Virus record (IMG/VR): IMGVR_UViG_3300022839_000006
Span: 93,896-157,895 of that record
From: a virus
Direction: 5' to 3' (one strand)
DNA length: 64,000 nt
Below are positions 8,281-16,117 of the stretch, in pieces. A program made the translations under genes and the position numbers. A model generated the notes under the pieces. It worked only from the letters and a program-made list of their open reading frames with translations. It ran no database searches and was not told the DNA's origin. Positions within the stretch are counted from its first letter, which is position 1, and every line of letters starts with the position of its first letter.

Positions 8281-10041
8281 TTATTTATCCTTGCTCAATT
8301 TCCTTACCGCGTCAACCAATATTGCAATCAGAGGTATGTAAGAGACCGACTTGACACCATTTTCGTTTGTTGTTACTAAATCTGGCACAATCTGCTCTAG
8401 TTCTTGTGCAATAACACCGTAGCTTTTCTTCTTGTTGTCTTTCCAATTAAAGGAGTATGTGCCAATTTGATTAATAATACCAAGACTGTCTATATCAGAA
8501 TTGAAATTCTCTTTATAATTTGCATCAGATAGAGAGTTAAATTCAGTAGCATTTAATGTGCCAGTTGAAGGATTAAAATACAATTTATCTGAAGCAACGT
8601 ATACTACCTGCGCAACTCCGCTACTAGATCCAACGAAACCTAAAAATCTGGTTGCATCAGTAGTTTCGTTGGTTATAGTAATACTTGAACCTTCTGCAGC
8701 AGGACCTTGACTTCCGGTAAATCCTAAGTCACCTTTGGATCCGGTAAATCCTGCCCCTTGTGAGCCGACATAGCCAGTGTCACCTTTGGATCCGGTAAAT
8801 CCTACGTCACCTTTGGATCCAGTAAACCCAGCTGTGCCTTGACTTCCAGTAAAACCAAAGTCTCCCTTGGAACCAACAAAGCCAGTATCACCTCGACTGC
8901 CAGTGTAACCAATTGAACCTGCATAGCCTAGGTCACCTTTGGATCCAACAAAACCAGTAAATCCTAGTGACCCGGTGTAACCAATTGAACCAGCATAACC
9001 CAAATCGCCTTTGGACCCAGCATATCCTACGTCACCTTGCGATCCAGAATAACCCAAAACACCTTTACTGCCAGTAAATCCAAAAGATCCAGTGTATCCT
9101 ACATCGCCTTTGGATCCAGAATAACCAGTTGTACCTTGACTTCCGACATAACCAATTGAACCAGCATAACCCAAATCACCTTTGGATCCATCAAAACCAG
9201 TTGTACCTTGGCTACCGACATAACCAATCGAACCGACATAACCCAAATCGCCTTTGGATCCATCAAAACCAGTTGTACCTTGGCTACCAGTAAATCCTTG
9301 CGACCCAGTGTAACCAATCGAACCGACATAACCCAAATCGCCTTTGGATCCATCAAAACCAGTTGTACCTTGGCTACCAGTAAATCCTGCCCCTTGGGAA
9401 CCAGCATAACCCAAATCGCCTTTGGACCCATCAAAACCAGTTGTACCTTGGCTACCAGTAAATCCTAGCGACCCAGTGTAACCAATCGACCCAGTAAACC
9501 CTAGTTGGCCGCGCGACCCAGAAAAGCCTATCAAGCCCTGTGATCCTGCGAAACCTATACTGCCCTGTGATCCTGCGAAACCTATACTGCCCTGCGAACC
9601 CGCGTATCCCCGAGAACCTATATCGCCTTTCGAACCTGTGAAGCCGAGAGGACCTGTGAAGCCAGTCTCGCCTTTTGAGCCTGTAAAGCCAACAGAGGCG
9701 GCCTCTCCTGCTACACCTTGAATGCCTTGGGACCCAGAAAAGCCTAACGAACCAGTGTAACCCAGTTCGCCTTGGGATCCTGCAAAGCCAAGTGATCCAG
9801 TAAAGCCGAGAGAACCTGTGAAGCCTATCTCGCCTTTTGAGCCTGTATAGCCAACAGCAGCATATGCGCCCGCTACACCTTGAGATCCAGTAAAACCTCT
9901 ACTACCAGAAAAGCCACTGTTGCCTTTAGATCCGTCAAAGCCGCTGGTGCCCTGTGAACCTGTGTACCCTCTATTTCCTACAGTATTTACTGCTATTCTA
10001 GGACCTACGGTGGTGCTAGGTATCACGATTAAATCGCTCAA
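8281..10041 (-). CDS. Collagen-like tail fibre with S74 chaperone domain
   Basis: 586 aa. Residues ~20-415 are unbroken Gly-X-Y triplets of an unusual kind (GFT, GYT, GYA, GFD, GSK, GSQ), with aromatic residues in X and no proline enrichment. A beta linker follows, then a C-terminal peptidase_S74 intramolecular chaperone starting near residue ~500: SDANYKENF holds the Ser and the Lys five residues later used for self-cleavage, then YGVIAQELEQIVPDLV and a helical SYIPLIAILVDAVRKL tail. The domain trimerises the fibre and is then cut off in known homologues. Two more collagen-like genes (14479, 18157) share the same repeats. Confidence 0.88.
   Translation of the reverse strand: MSDLIVIPSTTVGPRIAVNTVGNRGYTGSQGTSGFDGSKGNSGFSGSRGFTGSQGVAGAYAAVGYTGSKGEIGFTGSLGFTGSLGFAGSQGELGYTGSLGFSGSQGIQGVAGEAASVGFTGSKGETGFTGPLGFTGSKGDIGSRGYAGSQGSIGFAGSQGSIGFAGSQGLIGFSGSRGQLGFTGSIGYTGSLGFTGSQGTTGFDGSKGDLGYAGSQGAGFTGSQGTTGFDGSKGDLGYVGSIGYTGSQGFTGSQGTTGFDGSKGDLGYVGSIGYVGSQGTTGFDGSKGDLGYAGSIGYVGSQGTTGYSGSKGDVGYTGSFGFTGSKGVLGYSGSQGDVGYAGSKGDLGYAGSIGYTGSLGFTGFVGSKGDLGYAGSIGYTGSRGDTGFVGSKGDFGFTGSQGTAGFTGSKGDVGFTGSKGDTGYVGSQGAGFTGSKGDLGFTGSQGPAAEGSSITITNETTDATRFLGFVGSSSGVAQVVYVASDKLYFNPSTGTLNATEFNSLSDANYKENFNSDIDSLGIINQIGTYSFNWKDNKKKSYGVIAQELEQIVPDLVTTNENGVKSVSYIPLIAILVDAVRKLSKDK
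8282..8289 (-). promoter_or_regulatory. Variant late promoter for the glycosyltransferase cassette
   Basis: GATAAATA on the minus strand (7/8 match to TATAAATA), overlapping the end of the collagen-like fibre gene and 36 nt before the glycosyltransferase start. If active it would make the three-gene glycan cassette a late unit. The single mismatch keeps confidence modest. Confidence 0.45.
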
Positions 10042-10045
10042 TTTC

Positions 10046-10384
10046 CTACTCCGGTCTTGTGATAGTTGGGATTATGTGGACAGTGCCTTCCAGTAACTTT
10101 TTCACATTTCCATTTTGATTGGTATAAATTACATCGTACTGGTATTTACCAGGTTCTAGATCGGCGGTCTTTTCAGCTCCAATGAAAATGTCTAAATCTA
10201 CTGTTTCACCACCGCCATTTTCTTGTATTGTAACTGAGGCATCAAACAACTTAGCAGATGAATAAACTTTTCTTGCACTAGAGTAGAAAGCTAAACCTTC
10301 TGTGGTGTTTTCATCTAGTGTAATCTGAAGACGAAGTAGAAAATCAATTCCCTGATCTACATAGAGATTTGCTCTTGTTGTCAT
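10046..10384 (-). CDS. Small virion-associated protein of unknown function
   Basis: 112 aa. The N terminus TTRANLYVDQGIDFLLRLQI and the LEPGKYQYDVIYTNQNGNVK block suggest a compact beta-sandwich. I recall similar small proteins next to fibre genes in marine T4-like phages, but no function is known to me. It has its own exact late promoter (10416-10423) and ends 4 nt before the collagen-like fibre, so a fibre connector or assembly role is plausible. No catalytic motif, signal peptide or membrane segment is visible. Confidence 0.7.
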   Translation of the reverse strand: MTTRANLYVDQGIDFLLRLQITLDENTTEGLAFYSSARKVYSSAKLFDASVTIQENGGGETVDLDIFIGAEKTADLEPGKYQYDVIYTNQNGNVKKLLEGTVHIIPTITRPE

Positions 10385-10415
10385 TGTGGAAACCTTCTAC
10401 TCTTGTTGTTAATCC

Positions 10416-10423
10416 TATTTATA
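10416..10423 (-). promoter_or_regulatory. T4-type late promoter
   Basis: Exact TATAAATA on the minus strand, about 32 nt before the 112-aa gene. It should drive that gene and the collagen-like fibre beyond it. Confidence 0.7.
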
Positions 10424-10698
10424 ACAAATAGCATATCTGTTATCCAGCACGTACGTATGTTTATATAGATATTCAGGAAAAGTAATAATGTTAAGTTTTG
10501 CAGAAGTGCAACATCCATGAAACTTCTTGTATTGCCTGTTCACATATTAAAGATACATGATTTATTGAATGTCGTGCTTTCTGATGCTACGCCATTCTCG
10601 TGCACAGAATTTAAAAACAACATTTGTGTTGTGGCAAATACAATACTGTTTATTAAATAGGTTTGCAGTAATGTGTAAAACCTACTTCAGTGGCAAGA
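10424..10698. other. 275-bp stretch without a convincing gene
   Basis: This AT-rich gap separates the 85-aa gene from the late promoter at 10416. A plus-strand ORF of 47 codons (10517-10660) opens here but has no ribosome binding site and no neighbours on its strand. No terminator with a T-tract was found. The stretch may be a transcript end or remains of deleted sequence. Confidence 0.4.
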
Positions 10699-10956
10699 TT
10701 ACAAAAGATAATTTACTGTGTCTGGATCAGTCCAGTTGGGATTCAGCGTAAAGTCTGTGCCGTCATAAAAGTACTTGCCACCTGTCCAATCTTCCGGGCC
10801 AGTGACACCTTCATGTAAGACTGTGTCCTCACTGCGGCAGTCACCGATGATAAACTCGGCAGGATCACCAACAGTAATTTTGTCAGCTTCGATCAGCAGT
10901 GGTTTGTCATCTTCAAATAGGTAGAGGGACAGGTTGTCTTTGGTGAGCGTTTTCAT
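10699..10956 (-). CDS. Small fibre-accessory protein, intact copy
   Basis: 85 aa, starting MKTLTKDNLSLYLFEDDKPL and ending in an aromatic-rich tail (TGGKYFYDGTDFTLNP). It lies 6 nt after the propeller-like fibre gene. A decayed copy with the same opening lies after the sister fibre at 12685-12817, so this gene and its fibre were duplicated together. Constant pairing suggests a fibre-specific chaperone or tip protein. That is an inference; the fold is not recognised. Confidence 0.75.
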   Translation of the reverse strand: MKTLTKDNLSLYLFEDDKPLLIEADKITVGDPAEFIIGDCRSEDTVLHEGVTGPEDWTGGKYFYDGTDFTLNPNWTDPDTVNYLL

Positions 10957-10962
10957 TTGTGT

Positions 10963-12573
10963 TTATCCTTTTATAATGATTTTAGTGGTGGCTACAGCAA
11001 CCCCTGCATAGACATTTGGGTTGCCTGGAGTTTGAGCTAAGGCGCCGGTACCGGTCACGAAGTATTGCTGCGCCGTTACCAAGCCTGACTGTGACTCATT
11101 TACCGAACCGCCAATTTGCACAGTAGCTGTGGCAGCATCAGCGTAGGCTCCAGCAGAAAAGCCAATGTAGTTCTCAGTGGTCAGATTTGTTCCTACAGCG
11201 TCTAGGCTATCAATTGAAATAGCAGTACCGAAGTTAGAGTTGCCGAAGTCTCTGTAAGCAATGGCAACTTTGTTTGAGTTGCTGTCAAAAGTTGCCAAGG
11301 GGGTGAAGGTACTTGCACTTTCAAACACGACAGGAGTGCCAAAGCTGATTGAAGTCCCACTGACAGTCCCTACAACGGCAGTGCCGAAGCCAGAGTTGGC
11401 TTCGTCTCTATAGGCAATGACGACCTTGTTGTTGAAACTGTCAAAAGTGATTGTGATGTTGGTGGTATCGGCACTTGCAAACACGACAGTAGTACCAAAG
11501 CTAATTGAAGTTCCACTGACAGTACCTACTCTGGCAGTGCCGAAGCTGGAGCTGCCTCTATAGGCAATGACGACCTTGTTGTTGAAACTGTCAAAAGTGG
11601 CTGAGATATGGTATGTGTATGCACTATTGAACACGACAGCAGTGCCAAAGCTGATTGAGGTTCCACTGACAGTACCTACTACAGCAGTGCCGAAGCCAGA
11701 GTTGCCGCTGTCTCTATAAGCAATGACGACTTTGTTTGAGTTGCTGTCAAAAGTGGCTGAGATAAGGGCGGTATTTGCACTTTCAAACACGACAGGAGTG
11801 CCGAAGCTAATTGAAGTTCCACTGACAGTACCTACTCTGGCAGTGCCGAAGCTGGAGTTGCCGGCGTCTGAATAAGCAATGACAACCTTATTGTTGGAAC
11901 TGTCAAAGGTGGCTGAGATGTTGGTAGCATTTGCACTCTCGAACACGACATGAGTGCCGAAGCTGATTGAAGTCCCACTGACAGTTCCTACAACGGCAGT
12001 GCCGAATTGAGAGTTGCCGTTGTCTCTATAAGCAATGACGACCTTGTTTGAGTTGCTGTCAAAGGTGGCCGCGGTATAGGTGGCACTTGCACTCTCGAAC
12101 ACGACAGGAGTGCCGAAGCTGATTGAGGTTCCGCTGACAGTACCTACAACGGCAGTGCCGAAGCCGGAGTTGCCGTAGTCTGTATAAGCAACGACAACCT
12201 TATTGTTGAAACTGTCAAAAGTGGCTGACATCCAGTCGGTAGTTGCACTATTGAACACGACAGCTTCAGAAGAACTAAGACCAACCGCACTCACAGTACC
12301 ATCTGCGTTAATAACTACAGGCACGCCATTTGGCAGTGTACCAGAGGCGATTGCTTGCAATGTCGGACCGGTCGATCCGCCAATTGATCCCCACTCAACC
12401 CCACCAAATCCTTCAAATGTAGCGGCTGTGCTGTTGTATCTTAGTTGTCCAATGACGCCCACAGGTCTTTCAAGATCAGTACCTACTGGAACCTTAATTG
12501 CAGTGGTTCCTGCTAAATCTATGTATGCAGTCTGATCGTTTATGATCGTGGTGCCTTGTATTTTGATTGCCAT
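10963..12573 (-). CDS. Tail fibre with seven ~52-residue repeats, copy B
   Basis: 536 aa. An N-terminal attachment region (MAIKIQGTTIINDQTAYIDL onward, ~110 aa) precedes seven tandem repeats of about 52 residues built on ATFDS-NSNKVVIAYRD, NS-FGTAVVGTVSG and TSISFGTPVVFES. Repeat five is two residues short. The last blade breaks into a C-terminal domain (ENYIGFSAGAYADAATATVQ). Seven repeats of blade-like length suggest a seven-bladed beta-propeller, likely for receptor binding. Most differences between repeats fall in two short loops. The neighbouring gene 12823-14442 is a close paralogue. It has its own late promoter at 12665 and is followed by the 85-aa gene. Confidence 0.85.
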   Translation of the reverse strand: MAIKIQGTTIINDQTAYIDLAGTTAIKVPVGTDLERPVGVIGQLRYNSTAATFEGFGGVEWGSIGGSTGPTLQAIASGTLPNGVPVVINADGTVSAVGLSSSEAVVFNSATTDWMSATFDSFNNKVVVAYTDYGNSGFGTAVVGTVSGTSISFGTPVVFESASATYTAATFDSNSNKVVIAYRDNGNSQFGTAVVGTVSGTSISFGTHVVFESANATNISATFDSSNNKVVIAYSDAGNSSFGTARVGTVSGTSISFGTPVVFESANTALISATFDSNSNKVVIAYRDSGNSGFGTAVVGTVSGTSISFGTAVVFNSAYTYHISATFDSFNNKVVIAYRGSSSFGTARVGTVSGTSISFGTTVVFASADTTNITITFDSFNNKVVIAYRDEANSGFGTAVVGTVSGTSISFGTPVVFESASTFTPLATFDSNSNKVAIAYRDFGNSNFGTAISIDSLDAVGTNLTTENYIGFSAGAYADAATATVQIGGSVNESQSGLVTAQQYFVTGTGALAQTPGNPNVYAGVAVATTKIIIKG

Positions 12574-12664
12574 CTTCGCTTCCCCTTGTGGATACTCGGC
12601 TATTATTTGTAATTTTCACTATAATCATTATATGTATTGTATTTTCGTACTTCAGTGTTACTTG

Positions 12665-12672
12665 TATTTATA
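12665..12672 (-). promoter_or_regulatory. T4-type late promoter for fibre copy B
   Basis: Exact TATAAATA on the minus strand in the interfibre gap, 92 nt upstream of the copy B start and just past the pseudogene remnant. Confidence 0.7.
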
Positions 12673-12684
12673 AAGGATAGACAT

Positions 12685-12817
12685 TTAATTGTGTGAGCAA
12701 AGTACACTTAAAATAGCATCACTGTCAGTGATTTTGTCACTTTCAATTAGTAGTGTCTTAGTGTCTTAGTGTCTTCAAAAGGTAGAGGGATAAATTATCT
12801 TTAGTAAGTGTTTTTAT
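12685..12817 (-). pseudogene. Decayed copy of the 85-aa fibre-accessory gene
   Basis: The minus strand reads KTLTKDNLSLYL, identical in pattern to residues 2-13 of the intact 85-aa protein, but the start codon is ATA rather than ATG. The frame is then broken by three tandem copies of the 8-mer AAGACACT (12752-12775). After the break another frame resumes with IESDKITDSDAI, matching IEADKITVGDPA of the intact protein, and stops early; the C-terminal ~45 residues are missing. It sits immediately after fibre copy A, exactly where the intact gene sits after copy B. A remnant of a duplicated fibre plus accessory unit is the simplest reading. Confidence 0.82.
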
Positions 12818-12822
12818 TTGGT

Positions 12823-14442
12823 TTATCTTTTCACTATGAGTTTTGTAGAGGATACAGCAACACCCGCATAGACTTCAGGGTTGCTCGGAGTTTCAGCTAA
12901 GGTGCCATTACCGGTCACGAAGTATTGCTGTCCGGCTGTCAAGCCTAATTGAACACCGTTGATCGCACCGATAAGCTGCACAGTAGCTGTGGTAGCATCA
13001 GCGTAGGCTCCAGCAGAAAAGCCAATATAGTTCTCAGTGGTCAGATTTGTTCCTGCAGCGCTTAGACTATCAATTGAAATAGCAGTGCCGAAGCCGGAGT
13101 TGCCGTCGTCTCTATAAGCAATGACAACCTTGTTTGAGTTACTGTCAAAGGTGGCTGAGATAAAGTAGGTAGTTGCACTTTCAAACACGACAGGAGTGCC
13201 GAAGCTGATTGAAGTCCCACTGACAGTCCCTACAACGGCAGTGCCGAAGCTGGAATTGCCCACGTCTCTATAAGCAATGACGACTTTGTTGTTGAAACTG
13301 TCAAAAGTGGCTGAGATCCGGTCGGTACCTGCACTCGCGAACACGACAGGAGTGCCGAAGCTGATTGAAGTCCCACTGACAGTTCCTACAATGGCAGTGC
13401 CGAAGTAAGAATTGCCGTTGTCTGAATAAGCAATGACGACCTTGTTTGAGTTGCTGTCAAAAGTGGCCGAGATGTAGTTGGCAGTTGCACTCTCGAACAC
13501 GACAGTAGTGCCGAAGCTGATTGAAGTCCCACTGACAGTTCCTACGACAGCAGTGCCGAAGCCAGAGTTGCCGTCGTCTCTATAAGCAATGACAACCTTG
13601 TTTGAGTTACTGTCAAAGGTGGCTGAGATAAAGTAGGTACTTGCACTCTCGAACACGACAGCAGTGCCGAAGCTGATTGAAGTCCCATTGACAGTTCCTA
13701 CGACAGCAGTGCCGAATCGAGAGTTGTTGCCTTCGTCTCTATAAGCAATGACAACCTTATTGTTGAAACTGTCAAAGGTGGCCGAGATGTGGCTGGTAGT
13801 TGCACTCTCGAACACGACAGTAGTGCCGAAGCTGATTGAAGTCCCACTGACAGTTCCTACGACAGCAGTGCCGAATCGAGAGTTGCCCACGTCTGTATAA
13901 GCAATGACAACCTTATTGTTGAAACTGTCAAAAGTGGATAAGATGTAGTTGGTAGGTACACTCGCGAACACGACAGGAGTGCCGAAGCTGATTGAAGTCC
14001 CACTGACAGTTCCTACGACAGCAGTGCCGAAGCCGGAGTTGTATGAGTCATAATAAGCAACGACAACCTTATTGTTGAAACTGTCAAAGGTGTCCGAGAT
14101 CCAGCTGGTACCTGCACTCTCGAACACGACAGCTTCAGAAGAACTAAGACCAACCGCACTCACAGTACCATCTGCGTTAATAACTACAGGCACTCCATTT
14201 GGCAGTGTACCAGATGCAATTGCTTCTAATGTTGGGTTGGCCGATCCGCCAATTGATCCCCAGCCAGCCCCACCAAATCCTTCAAATGCAGCCGCGGTGC
14301 TGTTGTATCGTATCTGTCCAGTGACACCCGCAGGTCTTTCAAGATCAGCACCTACCGGAACCTTAATTGCAGTGGTTCCTGCTAAATCTATGTATGCAGT
14401 CTGATCGTTTATGATCGTGGTGCCTTGTATTTTGATTGCCAT
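12823..14442 (-). CDS. Tail fibre with seven ~52-residue repeats, copy A
   Basis: 539 aa, paralogue of 10963-12573. The N-terminal ~70 residues differ at only a handful of positions and the repeat framework is almost invariant, pointing to recent duplication or gene conversion. It also has seven repeats. Residues at the loop between VVFES and ATFDS vary from blade to blade (TTSH, STYF, TANY, GTDR), while framework residues do not. The C-terminal domain (after SIDSLSAAGTNLTTENYIGF) has diverged more than the N terminus. A late promoter overlaps the end of the upstream gene at 14480. Its downstream accessory gene is a pseudogene, so it may depend on the copy beside fibre B. Confidence 0.85.
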   Translation of the reverse strand: MAIKIQGTTIINDQTAYIDLAGTTAIKVPVGADLERPAGVTGQIRYNSTAAAFEGFGGAGWGSIGGSANPTLEAIASGTLPNGVPVVINADGTVSAVGLSSSEAVVFESAGTSWISDTFDSFNNKVVVAYYDSYNSGFGTAVVGTVSGTSISFGTPVVFASVPTNYILSTFDSFNNKVVIAYTDVGNSRFGTAVVGTVSGTSISFGTTVVFESATTSHISATFDSFNNKVVIAYRDEGNNSRFGTAVVGTVNGTSISFGTAVVFESASTYFISATFDSNSNKVVIAYRDDGNSGFGTAVVGTVSGTSISFGTTVVFESATANYISATFDSNSNKVVIAYSDNGNSYFGTAIVGTVSGTSISFGTPVVFASAGTDRISATFDSFNNKVVIAYRDVGNSSFGTAVVGTVSGTSISFGTPVVFESATTYFISATFDSNSNKVVIAYRDDGNSGFGTAISIDSLSAAGTNLTTENYIGFSAGAYADATTATVQLIGAINGVQLGLTAGQQYFVTGNGTLAETPSNPEVYAGVAVSSTKLIVKR

Positions 14443-14478
14443 CTTCGCTTCCCCTTATGGATACTCGGCTATTTGGTT

Positions 14479-16104
14479 CTATTTATACTTCGTGGTTTCT
14501 ATATTCTCTACGCGATCTGACAGTGTTTTAAAGCCGTCAATTAAGATGGCAATTAAAGGAATGTAATTCACATACTTCTTACCGGATGTATTTGTCACCA
14601 ATTCAGGCAGTATTTGCTCAAGTTGCTGAGCAATTACACCGTAGCTTCTAACACCAGTTTCTTTCCAATCGAATGATATTGTTTCAATGCTATTAAGTAT
14701 TGCATTTGAATTGTAGATTTTATTTGGGTTATCTTTAAGTGTAATATCAGAGAGTGAATTGAATTCAGTAGCGTTTAGTGTTCCAGTCGAAGGGTTGTAG
14801 AATAATTTTGTAGATGAAACAAACAGATCATCCGTGGCACCAGAAGTATTGTTTACAAACGTAATGTATCTCGTGTTGTCAGTTGCAACATCATCAGTTA
14901 TTACAAGATCTGCTCCAGCGCCAGCACTTCCAGTAAATCCAACATTTCCCTGCGAACCTGTGAAGCCATTTGAACCAGAATATCCACTAGAACCACTAAA
15001 GCCATCTTCTCCTTTTGATCCGGCAAAGCCTTGTGGGCCGACATCACTTACATTAATAACCCCTGCCATACTTGCGTGTATAGAACACTGGTAATATAGA
15101 GTACTTGGGGCATTGTATGGCAATCTAACGATCACTATCCCATTTTCAGCGCCATTATTAGTAACACCGTCATTATATTGACTGCCAGTACCGGTTACTT
15201 GTGCTGTCTTAATGTAAAACGGATGTCCCGGAGCTGCGACGTTGAAAGCATACGTAAACCCACGAATGAGATTCAAGGTCGGCTGAGATGCACCGTCAAT
15301 GATATAATTCGAAGAACCATTATTAGTTACTGTATATTCTCTTCTGCCTTCTATTCCAGCTGATCCTGTAAAACCTTGTGAACCTGTGAAGCCAAAAGAT
15401 CCAGCAAACCCAGTTTCACCTTGGGAACCGGAGTAACCCAAGGAACCAGTAAAACCTACATCTCCTTGTGAACCAGTAAACCCAGTATCAGCCGCTTCGC
15501 CCGCAACACCTTGCGAACCAGAATACCCCATATCACCTTTAGACCCGTCAAAGCCAGTTGTGCCTCGACTGCCTGTAAAACCAAACGAGCCAGTAAAACC
15601 AACAAGGCCCTGTGAACCCGTGTAACCCAATTCACCTTGTACACCCTGCGAGCCAGTATACCCAAAAGAACCAGTATACCCTACATCTCCTTGAGAGCCA
15701 GTATAACCTTGAGAGCCAGTATAGCCGACGAAGCCGCCCTGTCCAGTCGAACCAGTAAACCCTTTACTTCCGGAATAACCTCGCGAGCCTGCATAACCCA
15801 AATCTCCTTGAGAGCCAGTAAAGCCAAACGAACCAGTAAAACCAACAATACCCTGAGAACCCGTATATCCTTGGGATCCATCAAATCCTGTAATACCTTG
15901 AGAGCCAACAAATCCAGTTTCGCCTTGAGAGCCAGTATAACCTTGAGAACCTGTATAGCCTTGAGAACCCGTATAACCTATAGAAGCAGCTTCGCCGGGA
16001 ACACCTTGTGAACCTACGAAGCCAGCGCCTTGACTTCCCGTAAAGCCCCGAGAACCGTCAAACCCCTTATATGAACCACTTATAAAACTACTTAAAACTG
16101 TCAT
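14479..16104 (-). CDS. Collagen-like fibre with cupredoxin-like insert and S74 tail
   Basis: 541 aa. Residues ~10-245 are Gly-X-Y triplets (GFT, GYT, GSQ, GSF). Then about 100 residues form a cupredoxin-like domain: REYTVTNNGSSNYIIDG, LIRGFTYAFNV, PGHPFYIKTAQ and YYQCSIHASMAGVI, where GHPF plus C-x2-H-x2-M resembles a type-1 copper ligand set. A second short triplet tract follows, then a beta linker and an S74 chaperone (SDITLKDNP with Ser and Lys+5; YGVIAQQLEQILPELV). The chaperone should be cut off after trimerisation. Its late promoter is at 16165. Whether copper binds cannot be told from sequence. Confidence 0.85.
   Translation of the reverse strand: MTVLSSFISGSYKGFDGSRGFTGSQGAGFVGSQGVPGEAASIGYTGSQGYTGSQGYTGSQGETGFVGSQGITGFDGSQGYTGSQGIVGFTGSFGFTGSQGDLGYAGSRGYSGSKGFTGSTGQGGFVGYTGSQGYTGSQGDVGYTGSFGYTGSQGVQGELGYTGSQGLVGFTGSFGFTGSRGTTGFDGSKGDMGYSGSQGVAGEAADTGFTGSQGDVGFTGSLGYSGSQGETGFAGSFGFTGSQGFTGSAGIEGRREYTVTNNGSSNYIIDGASQPTLNLIRGFTYAFNVAAPGHPFYIKTAQVTGTGSQYNDGVTNNGAENGIVIVRLPYNAPSTLYYQCSIHASMAGVINVSDVGPQGFAGSKGEDGFSGSSGYSGSNGFTGSQGNVGFTGSAGAGADLVITDDVATDNTRYITFVNNTSGATDDLFVSSTKLFYNPSTGTLNATEFNSLSDITLKDNPNKIYNSNAILNSIETISFDWKETGVRSYGVIAQQLEQILPELVTNTSGKKYVNYIPLIAILIDGFKTLSDRVENIETTKYK
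14480..14487 (-). promoter_or_regulatory. T4-type late promoter for fibre copy A
   Basis: Exact TATAAATA on the minus strand, overlapping the last codons of the S74 fibre gene, 37 nt upstream of the copy A start. Confidence 0.7.
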
Positions 16105-16117
16105 TTACTTTACCTTG

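Noticed and set aside
9099-9468. Long alternative-frame ORFs inside the collagen-like gene repeats
   Set aside because: They arise because the repeated GGT/GGX triplets keep several frames open; the products are meaningless tandem repeats.
10517-10660. 47-codon plus-strand ORF in the gap before the 85-aa gene
   Set aside because: No ribosome binding site, no plus-strand neighbours and no recognised motif; kept only as a remark in the gap entry.
10963-14442. Diversity-generating retroelement acting on the propeller loops
   Set aside because: No reverse transcriptase, template repeat or lectin-type target is seen in the window; codon patterns alone do not establish it.
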